From IMG/VR virus record IMGVR_UViG_3300010885_011297, positions 1 through 35,478 of that record: 35,478 bases of DNA, one strand, 5' to 3'. Positions 20,901 through 26,414 of the stretch are shown here, piece by piece. A model generated the notes under the pieces. It did not search any database, was not told where the DNA came from, and saw only the letters and a list, made by a program, of their open reading frames with translations. Position numbers and translations under genes: made by a program. Each line of letters begins with the position of its first letter. The stretch's first letter is position 1. This DNA is from a virus.

Positions 20901-22047
20901 GGCAGCAAATCAACCTATAGTATTTGGCACAAGTTCAGGTAATATTGTTGCAGGAACGTACTACTTTGTTAAAGGTACACCAACAAGTACAAGCGGCCTA
21001 GCAGGAACATTCCAAATATCTACTACCGCAGGTGGAAGTATATTTGCTCTAACAGCATCAACACCGACTAGCATGACATACTTTGCCGGGCCAATTATTA
21101 CACAGACTGACCCTAACAAAGTTAATACAGCACCGTTAGTGTCTCGAATCGGTAATGGCGCACTTGGTAATCCAAGTTTTGGAAATCGTGGTACTAGTAA
21201 CTCGACTGCTACAGCAAGTTATCTAGGTGACGGCTATGCAGATTTGTATCAAACAGGTTCATATGTTAACGTAAGTGGATTATATTCGATCCCAACAGCG
21301 GGTTGTAACGTGGTGTTTAGTAGTATTACTGGTTCTGCAAGATGGTATAAATTGGTACAAGTAACTAACATATTAGGTATTCCTGGAAACTATACTGCTA
21401 CATTCCAGATTAATCCAAGTATATCTACACTACTAGCGGCAGCGCATAATGATTTAATCACAACAAACTTGTCATACAGTAACGTTCGTTTAACTGGACA
21501 TGACTTCTTGTATATTGGTACAGGCGGCTTCTCAGCAACCAACTATCCGTATGTTGATGCAACTAAAGCGGTCAGTGCTAATCAACAGTTGTTTGTGGGT
21601 GGTGGACGAGTGTTCTTTACAAGCACTGACCAAGACGGTAACTTCAACGTTGGTAACTTGTTTGGAGTCCAACAGTCAACTGGTACTGCTACATTGAACG
21701 CTAGTGCGTTTAACTTATCAGGACTACAATCGTTGACACTTGGATCGGTTAGCCTGGGAGTTGGATCAGCTACAATTACACAATTTAGTACAGATCCGTA
21801 CTTTACAGCCAACAGCGATAGCGTTGTACCAACACAAAAAGCTATTAAATCGTTTATTACAGCCCAGATTGGTGGCGGTCAATCAACATTGAACGTAAAT
21901 ACTATCACATCTGGACAGATATATATTGCTGGAAATACGATAAGTAATACTAATAATGCACAAATTATTGTATCAAGTAAAATGAACTTTACAGGCGGAA
22001 TAGATGGAGCACCCGTTGCCCTTATATTCTTTGGTGGACAAAAATAA
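11917..22047 (+). CDS. Giant modular tail adhesin B (3376 aa), paralogue of adhesin A
   Basis: Largest gene in the window, Ser/Thr/Gly-rich. Approximate residue order: six Trp/Tyr-rich repeats (9-316); an I-L-G-S-A-L-G-G module (342-425); a seventh repeat (427-462); the beta-helix entry V-Y-V-A-P-N-G-T-D with K-P-W-A-S (527-562); four alpha-helical motifs with x-Y/F-D-x-x-x-G-x-N spread between Y-Y-V/I beta modules (about 685 to 1860); the beta-helix core (1874-2049), closely matching adhesin A; further beta modules; propeller-like blades (2389-2935) with one blade split by a 240-residue insertion; and a C-terminal block ending soon after the shared T-Q-F-S-T-D and P-T-Q-K-A-I-K-S-F. An AGAGGA site precedes the ATG. 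It probably forms or caps a tail fibre that contacts host glycans. The function is inferred from domains and position. Confidence 0.85.
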   Translation: MAEFKLGRIKFVYQGTWAQNHSYAIDDVVTNGGKTYICVISHTSTNAVSGFATDLAGGAGVTKWNLISDGTTWRNTWAGATYYNLGDIVVWGATVYVCKTAHTSQTYLEDDTSKWDQFSAGFKWLGAWTTSTRYKVRDMVYYGGSTYVCNTQHTSASTAASGLENDSGKWDIFNQGITYLGAWSGNSVRYKANDVVKSGADLWICTTYHTSTGTAIDASKFSIFVYGFQFEGSYSSATAYQVGDVVTYGGYTYTAIQNNDSTSPQTPSTATAYWKVFTTGLNYSGEWDTGTSYKIGNIVTLGGYTYLAKADNSASKPPSANWGQLSSGIRWASAPNTTYTNVASSNVSATGSGSPTFTVTRSGTAYSVVIGGTAGTGYTVNDTLKILGSALGGSSPGNDLVVKVATITGGSGTGPISTVTVSSGYAATWKTGITYVLGDAVYYGNSSYICISAHVGSTGVNDPITDTGTYWNILANGADSGALTTQGDMVYYGVSGPTRLPIGTDGQILRVSGNQPAWQYYGQLQNVVYVAPNGTDSSGSGQGTTLDKPWASLLYACRQVEDGYLNVNAGLALTVNKQFMMKEVNNFIQVNYSFNVTGTSASGNTFTVGGTSTSSQTTTANMYYGMPITFTAATGGVTVGTVYYVNTFPTTTTFTISDVYQSGSTRSITSSSVVTSTAAFNYTQSKAERDTGTVIDGIIFDLTHGGNLYSETATKAYFKTLTTFTSTGTTQQAPVFAGSLAYLNNTLFPAILANSAPANNYQTLNGISTKAIQNTTTVTTASIETGALTTAQGLLAIITGALTAGTYGNIPQEQRPHTTIYLKTGTFNEYGPIVVPVDTAIVGDELRSTIVQVAGANVNLYNDKPKTAVALQRVQSVLSNLVANSTVTPTTTGTTAPNTQTQIKSLPAGDTGNTSAVNLVVSNTRTIQDMFAGGGVITGPTNSNYPNGLLHQPVISMPTVTGYNSSYLANYGDGVTLIQNNYQFIKDEIVAFLAADGNLTGSAQWSAYSSTYQAETLRDLTYILDAVCYDMTYGCNNQSLITGSSYYSLNTAQLVSPYLIGVTESLTRLSTILGQIVQKTAVIKTTSGSLPNTTTQYTTGTAGSAAAASFAQARIADIVYWINNGAPDTSTATFTGSISGTTLTVSSVTGTVKIGQIVTGGTGSGAVAAGTYITAGSGTSWTVSISQTTSSATGSTLVITPVASGSYALATTANKASYDAIQARASEIANDAKSWVTRFYQNESPILSLTTRDAGYIVSALAYDVLFGGNFGSIQCGRSFNRPITSVQTVQNSLADSTYGAIGFVGERVKLIAANGAVVQTSTVIDEMVAQIYGQPTSTATFNGTITGTQLVVNGSVTGTIAIGMQLTGTGIANGTTIVSGSGTTWLLNYNQSASSTTTSIINVTTSVTLNGNTYTNVLTAGTTTGFVPGLVITITGSSISNLTAGTYYIKQVLSSTQFTVSSTYLGSTFTINSTATGAMTAVVYGIYGGLALTTNITASGTTIPVTTVTTSTNLITVSSNAGMYVNMPIVFTGLSANITTTATSITSNAITLSSITGVAVGQRVWFTGFTPQASGTASSIIANQNYYVQSIVSSTITIAATLGGSAITLTNASGLTLTAIFNTAGGLVNGNIYWINSVTAGTYPAAGTTITVTNSYKSGTAFAITNTVSGLTATATAGMSTNQGINDKNTNGTIQPWNNPTGSYASVSGYNNTLATIQGAEIIRANKTFLANEMVAYVLSQFTGTVTTTASGGTITCSGSHNLTVGDPIVFSGTSFDANITIGTKYWVLTTPSTTTFTMTITAPGTGTQSTKTLVGDTGSMTVSYYMSQTKCIRDANQYLDALVYDLGLTGNYKSSRAIQIYLSAQAGSTSTDLFHLRNGSGIRNMTTNGLTGALTLPNALGTKRPTAGSYSSLDAGFGPNDSSVWISNRSPYTQNLTLFGSGCSGMKIDAALHNGGNRSIVANDYTTIISDGFGVWCTGSGALTELVSVFAYYSYAGYIAEYGGRIRATNGNSSYGTYGVIAEGIDSYETPIYGRLNNRANPAYITNVVTDGTDKILRLEFENAGSAYTNATPTISGAGYNIVAIQDEFRDSAVFETRLVDLNNGQGTGGSNYLTASNVAQTGTVGTITIANSDIQLSSAYVGMRIQIVAGSGVGQYANIIGYSQASKLANIIRPNFATLTITVNSTTLFTVASTATMYVGQPIYMNASIGGLSVTGSGATAVYTPTVYFVSTTSFSSTQFRLSTTYANAIAGTNITLTATSATPAVTTASIIVGTTLTVGTLTSGVIYPGMLLTGGSILANTYVVANISGSGAGSTWTVSVSQNLASTALTGTVSVSVYEAGWDHVVPGNTITSVLDATSAYIIEPALSYTAPGFTSTAITMTAAASTTWSSVAYGQGTFVAISNATGVRSTATTIDGTTWAAGGNLPVDASSTWGRIVYGGGQNAVATAVVGGIGGSGAVLQAVVGAAGTNVSGQIISITVVNGGYNYTTPPNIVIVDASGSSGATATARVLNGSIQAVDMVITGSGYSSATVTVTAVTSSLSSITATVQGSGYYAAPTVTIAAPFTATGWSSGGAATSGIYYSAVDTTVSPNVTNYYLAGGSGTFSSTKPTFTNAVYGKSGYGATGVGASGTYGVTLTYVGTLGVATATTNTNTAGYGVISYTVSQIGYGYASTPTVTVTDPNAAFMAISTATNSAAYSTDQGTSWTATNGNTGKTNLKSLAYGNNLYIAIGGTSSAVAVSFAPSVLSTTTWSDQSSYITANSSGYSYIAYGAGVFCAIGGTVSSFTAADPTKWYAGATLPSKTWVGVAYGNGRFVALASDGTLYYTTNWQSGGWTTTPSNAANNTWNAVLNNPLYANGVTTWSRIRYGQGLFVAISNTQAVAISSDGLNWTYYATGMPSSSNWLGLAFGNPVNATLGRVPTWVSVSNTSGKIATTIATGARPSGRAKVVNNQLSEIRMVEPGSGFPRGNVTATSTTSTGTITVDNITNLAANQPIVFGTSSGNIVAGTYYFVKGTPTSTSGLAGTFQISTTAGGSIFALTASTPTSMTYFAGPIITQTDPNKVNTAPLVSRIGNGALGNPSFGNRGTSNSTATASYLGDGYADLYQTGSYVNVSGLYSIPTAGCNVVFSSITGSARWYKLVQVTNILGIPGNYTATFQINPSISTLLAAAHNDLITTNLSYSNVRLTGHDFLYIGTGGFSATNYPYVDATKAVSANQQLFVGGGRVFFTSTDQDGNFNVGNLFGVQQSTGTATLNASAFNLSGLQSLTLGSVSLGVGSATITQFSTDPYFTANSDSVVPTQKAIKSFITAQIGGGQSTLNVNTITSGQIYIAGNTISNTNNAQIIVSSKMNFTGGIDGAPVALIFFGGQK
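11940..12860 (+). repeat. Six tandem Trp/Tyr-rich repeats in adhesin B
   Basis: Units follow the pattern W-x4-Y-x3-D-x-V-x3-G-x-x-Y-x-C with a trailing H-T-S in the first four. They are clearly related to the array at the start of adhesin A, and as there the last two units lose the Cys and His. A seventh unit at 13196-13300 is separated from the array by an inserted module. Copies differ considerably at base level, so the duplication is not recent. Confidence 0.75.
19261..19980 (+). other. 240-residue insertion splitting a propeller-like blade in adhesin B
   Basis: Intact blades in adhesin A read I-V-Y-G-N-G-T-F-V-A-I-S. In adhesin B a blade begins I-V-Y-G-G-G-Q-N (ending at 19260), and its expected continuation A-A-F-M-A-I-S plus A-A-Y-S-T-D-Q-G-T-S-W-T starts at 19981. 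The 720 bases between encode Gly/Ala/Val-rich beta repeats with several G-x-G-Y-x-x-x-P-T-V patterns. The insertion is in frame, so the blade can still close. Confidence 0.6.
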
Positions 22048-22066
22048 AATTTTGGAGAAATAAAAA

Positions 22067-22420
22067 ATGGCAACAGGAATTTTAGGAACATTTACACTAG
22101 GTGCTACGACAGCTACTACAGTGTATGCAGTACCAAATACTACATATAGTATAGTCAACGTTAGTTTTACTAACACTGGTACAACATCGGCAACTATTCG
22201 ATTATACATCGGCACTAGCTTAGGAACAGCAGGATCCCCGACTGGAACTTTAGTAGCAAGCGAAGCTATCGAGTACGGAACTTTAGTACCAGCAAACGGC
22301 ACTTTTGAAAGAACAGGCCTAGTTTTAAGTAGCACTAGTACTGCAAAATATATTGTAGCGTATGCAAGTACGGCTAACGTGAACGTTAACGTCTACGGTA
22401 TTGAAACATCAACAACATAA
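22067..22420 (+). CDS. Small beta-rich virion protein (117 aa)
   Basis: Starts with Met-Ala-Thr-Gly and is rich in Thr, Ala, Val and Ser with alternating hydrophobic positions. The ATG follows a GGAG ribosome-binding site and the previous gene ends 19 bases upstream. Its size and the pattern V-x-F-T-N ... I-R-L-Y-I resemble the 113-residue protein at 2004-2345, so the two may be distant paralogues flanking the adhesin pair. No signal peptide, membrane segment or catalytic motif is visible. I infer a fibre-associated or decoration-type protein. Confidence 0.6.
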   Translation: MATGILGTFTLGATTATTVYAVPNTTYSIVNVSFTNTGTTSATIRLYIGTSLGTAGSPTGTLVASEAIEYGTLVPANGTFERTGLVLSSTSTAKYIVAYASTANVNVNVYGIETSTT

Positions 22421-22436
22421 TTAGAGAGAACAGAAT

Positions 22437-23462
22437 ATGGCACGTTACAATACCGTTATCCCGGTTAATATAATTACAGGAGCAGCCTCTCAGACATACA
22501 CTCTGACAGCTCCTAGAGAAGGTCAGCTAACTGAGTTTGCCGGTACTGCTCCGTATACTGTACAACTTCCTAATCCAGCATATTTTGCAGGACAATCATT
22601 AGCACTTTATAATGCTACTTCAGGCAGTGTAACAGTAAGTACTTCTGCAACTAGCGGAAGCATTATAGGTGCAGCCACAAATAATAATAGTAGCTACGCA
22701 TTAACTACTCTTACTTCTGCGTTTTTGTATTCTGATGGAACAAACTGGGCATCAGTAGGTGGCGGCGGTGGCGGTCCTGTTAACGCAACCACTATCAGCG
22801 CAAGCTCTACAGTCACTCTAAGTCCAGCAAGTGCTAACGTAGCAATTAGTCCAACAGGTACCGGTACAGTTGCAATTAGTCCAGCAGGCGCTTTGACAAT
22901 CAATCCAACGGCAGCTAGTTCAATTAACAACACTAGTGTTGGAACAACTACAGCGGCAGCTGGTGCGTTTACTACATTATCAGCTAGCTCAACAGTTAGC
23001 GGCAGTGGTTTTAGTACATATCTAGCAAGCCCTCCAGCTATTGGCGGCACGGCAGCGGCAGCTGGTACATTTACAACATTCACAGCAACTGGTATAAGCA
23101 CATTGGCAGCAGTTACTGAAAAAATAGTTCCATTGAGTGGTGCTACAGGTACTGTAACGCATGACTACAGTGCAGCCGGTGTGTTTTATCACACAAGTAT
23201 TTCAGCAAACTTTGTACCAAACTTTACTAACGTACCAACTACGGCGGCTAGATCTGTTACTGTAACGCTAATTTTAAATCAGGGCGGCACACCATACTAT
23301 CCAACCAGTGTACAGATTAACGGTAGTGCATTTTCAATCACATGGCCAGGCGGTGTAACACCAACCCCACGTGCTAGTAAATACGAATTTGCAACATTTA
23401 TTTTAATTAACCCAGCTGGCTCGTTCAACGTAGTACTGGGACAATACGGATCATTTGGTTAA
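22437..23462 (+). CDS. Tail-fibre-like protein (341 aa)
   Basis: The N-terminal third is a beta domain with T-Y-T-L-T-A-P and V-Q-L-P patterns, followed by a Gly-rich linker of six glycines near residue 115. The middle holds GTGTVAI-type repeats and two copies of a G-x-T/G-x-A-A-A-G-x-F-T-T-L/F unit, a pattern common in repetitive phage fibre shafts. The C-terminal part (from about residue 230) begins G-A-T-G-T-V-T-H-D-Y-S and ends in V-L-G-Q-Y-G-S-F-G, resembling terminal domains of marine T4-like fibre proteins. It lies 16 bases after the small protein and 27 bases before the next gene. Role inferred from repeats and context. Confidence 0.7.
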   Translation: MARYNTVIPVNIITGAASQTYTLTAPREGQLTEFAGTAPYTVQLPNPAYFAGQSLALYNATSGSVTVSTSATSGSIIGAATNNNSSYALTTLTSAFLYSDGTNWASVGGGGGGPVNATTISASSTVTLSPASANVAISPTGTGTVAISPAGALTINPTAASSINNTSVGTTTAAAGAFTTLSASSTVSGSGFSTYLASPPAIGGTAAAAGTFTTFTATGISTLAAVTEKIVPLSGATGTVTHDYSAAGVFYHTSISANFVPNFTNVPTTAARSVTVTLILNQGGTPYYPTSVQINGSAFSITWPGGVTPTPRASKYEFATFILINPAGSFNVVLGQYGSFG

Positions 23463-23489
23463 TCAATAAATTAATTTAGGAGCATAACA

Positions 23490-24758
23490 ATGCCATTTTT
23501 AGGAACAATAGGTGGAAGCAACGAAGCTAAGGGCGCAGGTAGTTACCACCCAGGCGGCGGCCCAGTAGATACAGCAAGTAGCTCAGGTAGCGGATCAATT
23601 GGTACTAGTACACTAAGCGGATCGGCTACTGCCCCAACAGGTAGCTCGATATCAGGACAACGAATTACATTCGATCCTTACTTTAGCGGTTCTATCGTAT
23701 ATTCAATATCTAGTGGTAGTTTACCTCCAGGTTTGAGTTTGAACACTAGTACTGGTGCTATTACTGGATCATATACTGCTCAAGCTCTTAATACTAACGG
23801 CCTTGTATATACATTTACTGTTAGAGCAACTGATTCAAGCCCAGCGGCACAGTACACTGAACGTACCTATACTGTTACTTTAAGTGTTCCGTTTGCTTAT
23901 AGACAGATTCTTACTCGTAACTATGTTATGGGAGGTTATCAAGGGTCTAGTTACTGGAGTAATGCTAGTCGTTTATTACATTCTAATGATACAACTAGCG
24001 ATTTAGGTGACGGTGCATGTAATAACTTCCACTATAAATCTGGTGGTAATAACGATACGTATGGTTGGATCTGGGGCGCAGCCGGTTCTGGCGACGGTGT
24101 TTGTAATGGCACATCTCGATACAACATGCGTACAGAAACCAATGCTAACTCAACAGGCTATTCAACTGGTTGCGGACACACTGGGACAGTACAAAGTGCA
24201 GATCGAACAAGATTATACTACTGCGGAAACGGCCCATCAAATGTTTACAGATTCCAGTGCAATACAGAAGTGTTTACTAACTTAGGCGGCGGATTTGATG
24301 ATCACTCTGCTGGTATATTTGGTGAGTTTATTGGCATTTGGTGGGGTAATGGCGGCCAAACATCAAAAGTTACGTGGTCTACTGAAACAATTGCAGGTGC
24401 TGACAACACTGGTGCAAGTCACGGACAACAAAAAGGTCTTAGCGGTAAAGCAGGATATGGCTACGGTGGCGACCAAGGTAACTACAACGGAGGTTATAAC
24501 TTCCGTAAGACAAATATGACAACAACTAGTTCGAGTGACTCTGGTAGTCGTCCAAGTAAGATGTTTGGTAACATGGGCGAAGAAAACTACGGTACAGGAC
24601 AGTTAAAAGGATATGTTGCTGGTACATATGACGGCGCACAAAATAATCGTGGCGGACAAATTACCTATTCTACAGACTCAGCTAGTGAAAACAATGCTTT
24701 ATACTTAACTAGCCGCCACGGCGGATCCAGTTCTGGATGCATGTTTGGAAGAGATTAA
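23490..24758 (+). CDS. Fibre/receptor-binding-like protein with putative Ig domain (422 aa)
   Basis: A TAGGAG site precedes the ATG. After a Gly/Ser-rich leader (1-45), residues about 50-130 carry S-G-S-L-P-P-G-L-S-L-N-T-S-T-G-A-I-T-G, the classic core of the putative Ig (He_PIG, cadherin-like) fold. The rest (from about 140) begins Y-V-M-G-G-Y-Q and is rich in Gly, Asn, Trp and Tyr, with a C-terminal region of Gly-containing segments like those found in variable receptor-binding tips; it contains several Cys and ends C-M-F-G-R-D. Being the last structural gene before two unrecognised proteins, it is a good candidate for the host-range tip. Binding partner unknown. Confidence 0.65.
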   Translation: MPFLGTIGGSNEAKGAGSYHPGGGPVDTASSSGSGSIGTSTLSGSATAPTGSSISGQRITFDPYFSGSIVYSISSGSLPPGLSLNTSTGAITGSYTAQALNTNGLVYTFTVRATDSSPAAQYTERTYTVTLSVPFAYRQILTRNYVMGGYQGSSYWSNASRLLHSNDTTSDLGDGACNNFHYKSGGNNDTYGWIWGAAGSGDGVCNGTSRYNMRTETNANSTGYSTGCGHTGTVQSADRTRLYYCGNGPSNVYRFQCNTEVFTNLGGGFDDHSAGIFGEFIGIWWGNGGQTSKVTWSTETIAGADNTGASHGQQKGLSGKAGYGYGGDQGNYNGGYNFRKTNMTTTSSSDSGSRPSKMFGNMGEENYGTGQLKGYVAGTYDGAQNNRGGQITYSTDSASENNALYLTSRHGGSSSGCMFGRD

Positions 24759-24787
24759 TAATTAATGTTATTAATGGAGATTTAAAC

Positions 24788-25744
24788 ATGGATCTGAGTT
24801 TACCAAAGTATCACACTGCATTGAGCCCAAAAACTATAAAGACCGGCACCTCAATGCTATCTGATGCCGAGCGCGAAATATTACTTACAGCACACAATAA
24901 AGAATGGACAAATCCAAAATTTAAAGTGCGTTGGTTTATTGGCGAAGCAAACTATACACCTTACGGAAAACTTAAACAATGGTTGATGGAAGCTAAATCT
25001 AGAGAGCAAACTATTGAAAGTGTAGAAACTGATCATAATAGAAAAGCTATTGAATTAAAAATTGTAAATAGAAACATCGAAAACGAAACAGACGAGTTGA
25101 AAAAAGAACTCTTAATGATTGACGCATTTGAAATTAAAAAAAATATGGACGGCATGAATAACAAAATTGCCGATATCTATAAAGAAAGAAAAGAAATTTT
25201 AGAATTAATAACAGATTTCTTAGCTTCAGAAGAAGGTAAAACACCAGATGGTCGATCACTGATGGATGTAGTTAATACTCCTGAAGAAGAAATGTACGAA
25301 GCTCAATACTGGACTGTGCGACTAGCACGTCAGGCAGCAATGGATATGGTAGCATATGGCCGTATCGGTGCAGGCAATTACGAGGCTATACAGCAATTAC
25401 ATCCTAACCAACAAGTAGAAGTTCTCGGACTAGCAAATCACATTTCATTAACGTTAGATAAAAGACAGGAAGCTATTAGGCAAGAAATTGGTAAACATTT
25501 AGGATTTGCTCCTCCTGATCAAGGTTATCTCGGATCTATCGATCCAAAATTGCTTAATAGTGTAATTGACGCAGGTAATGCAAACATGGTCTCATCATTA
25601 GCCGCTAGTAATCCAGACAATCCATATAAGGAAAATGTACCGCCACAGGAGTCGGTACCTGAAGTAGGTAATGCATTTTTTAGCATTAAATCAGAACCTG
25701 TAATTCAACAAGAAAACGGAATCAACAATGTATATAATTTATGA
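24788..25744 (+). CDS. Unrecognised coiled-coil-rich protein (318 aa)
   Basis: An in-frame ATG exists at 24737 inside the previous gene, but the ATG at 24788 has a GGAGA site at 24776-24780 with 7-base spacing, so I use it. The protein is soluble and unlike its repetitive neighbours: rich in Glu, Lys and Asn, with a strongly helical, probably coiled-coil segment at about residues 65-145, a second helical part at 165-240, and a Pro/Asn-rich tail. No enzyme motif is visible. Its position right after the fibre genes and its composition would fit an assembly chaperone or a scaffold for fibre folding, but this is context only. The next gene overlaps its end by 17 bases. Confidence 0.6.
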   Translation: MDLSLPKYHTALSPKTIKTGTSMLSDAEREILLTAHNKEWTNPKFKVRWFIGEANYTPYGKLKQWLMEAKSREQTIESVETDHNRKAIELKIVNRNIENETDELKKELLMIDAFEIKKNMDGMNNKIADIYKERKEILELITDFLASEEGKTPDGRSLMDVVNTPEEEMYEAQYWTVRLARQAAMDMVAYGRIGAGNYEAIQQLHPNQQVEVLGLANHISLTLDKRQEAIRQEIGKHLGFAPPDQGYLGSIDPKLLNSVIDAGNANMVSSLAASNPDNPYKENVPPQESVPEVGNAFFSIKSEPVIQQENGINNVYNL

Positions 25745-26348
25745 ATTCACAAGTAGTGACAACCCTGTAGAGCAGTTCATAGAATTCTTTTCTACGTACT
25801 GGCAATATCGTGTTGGATTTATCAGTCCAGAAAACGAATCAAAGGTAGACCTTGCAGAACTAAATGCTGTAGAACTATCTTGGGACGTTGCACGAGCATC
25901 TAAATTTGCCCATTATAATAAAAAAGAACTCGGCGACATTATCAAATTTAAATGGGGCGATGACGAAACCCATGAAATGTTTTCATCTGCAGAACAGGAA
26001 GTGCCTAATCCAACTAAAACTGGTAAAGCATTATATGAATTAACAAATGAAGATAAATCAAATACATTAACCTTTTTACAAGCTATGATGACCAAGGAAC
26101 TAAATTGGCACTTTAGCCAATTGACTCCCGAAGAACTTGCACAGTATGGCGACAATAAATTAGCAGTACAATCAGAAATTGATGGTTGCAATAATATTGA
26201 AGATGCGCATCGTGTAATGCATCATAGATTTGGATGTTCATGCCATAACTGGCAATGCGAAGAGGAAGAATTAGACGGCTCAACATGGATGCTCAGCGAA
26301 CCAAGTTTAGAAATCCGTCCATGGGGTCGTAGGAATCATATACAGTAA
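25728..26348 (+). CDS. Unrecognised protein with Cys/His cluster (206 aa)
   Basis: Starts inside the end of the preceding gene (17-base overlap), which suggests coupled translation. The protein is acidic and Trp-rich, with no signal peptide or membrane segment. Residues 154-177 hold C154, H161, H165, H166, C170, C172, H173 and C177, a dense set of possible metal ligands; the order does not match a zinc-finger class that I know. The C-terminal end (Trp187, Trp199) is basic. I cannot assign a function. The pairing with the coiled-coil protein hints that they act together. Confidence 0.55.
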   Translation: MYIIYEFTSSDNPVEQFIEFFSTYWQYRVGFISPENESKVDLAELNAVELSWDVARASKFAHYNKKELGDIIKFKWGDDETHEMFSSAEQEVPNPTKTGKALYELTNEDKSNTLTFLQAMMTKELNWHFSQLTPEELAQYGDNKLAVQSEIDGCNNIEDAHRVMHHRFGCSCHNWQCEEEELDGSTWMLSEPSLEIRPWGRRNHIQ

Positions 26349-26365
26349 CCACAACTAGTACCCCG

Positions 26366-26414
26366 TGTGCCAGCGGGCACATAAGTAATTTACCTGTTAT
26401 AGGAAGTTACTTAT
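26366..26414 (+). promoter_or_regulatory. Hairpin plus inverted repeat overlapping the start codon of the U32-like gene
   Basis: Two perfect inverted repeats lie in the 64-base gap. The first is TGTGCC-AGCG-GGCACA (26366-26381). The second pairs ATAAGTAA (26381-26388) with TTACTTAT (26407-26414); its 18-base loop holds the AGGAAG ribosome-binding site (26401-26406), and its right arm covers the first two bases of the ATG at 26413. The two helices share base 26381, so they would compete or stack. This may control initiation of the enzyme cassette; the first hairpin could also attenuate transcription, although no T-tract follows. Confidence 0.4.

Noticed and set aside
24737-24787. Upstream ATG extending the coiled-coil gene by 17 residues into the previous gene
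   Set aside because: The ATG at 24788 has a GGAGA site at proper spacing, while the upstream ATG lies in coding sequence of the fibre gene with no comparable site.
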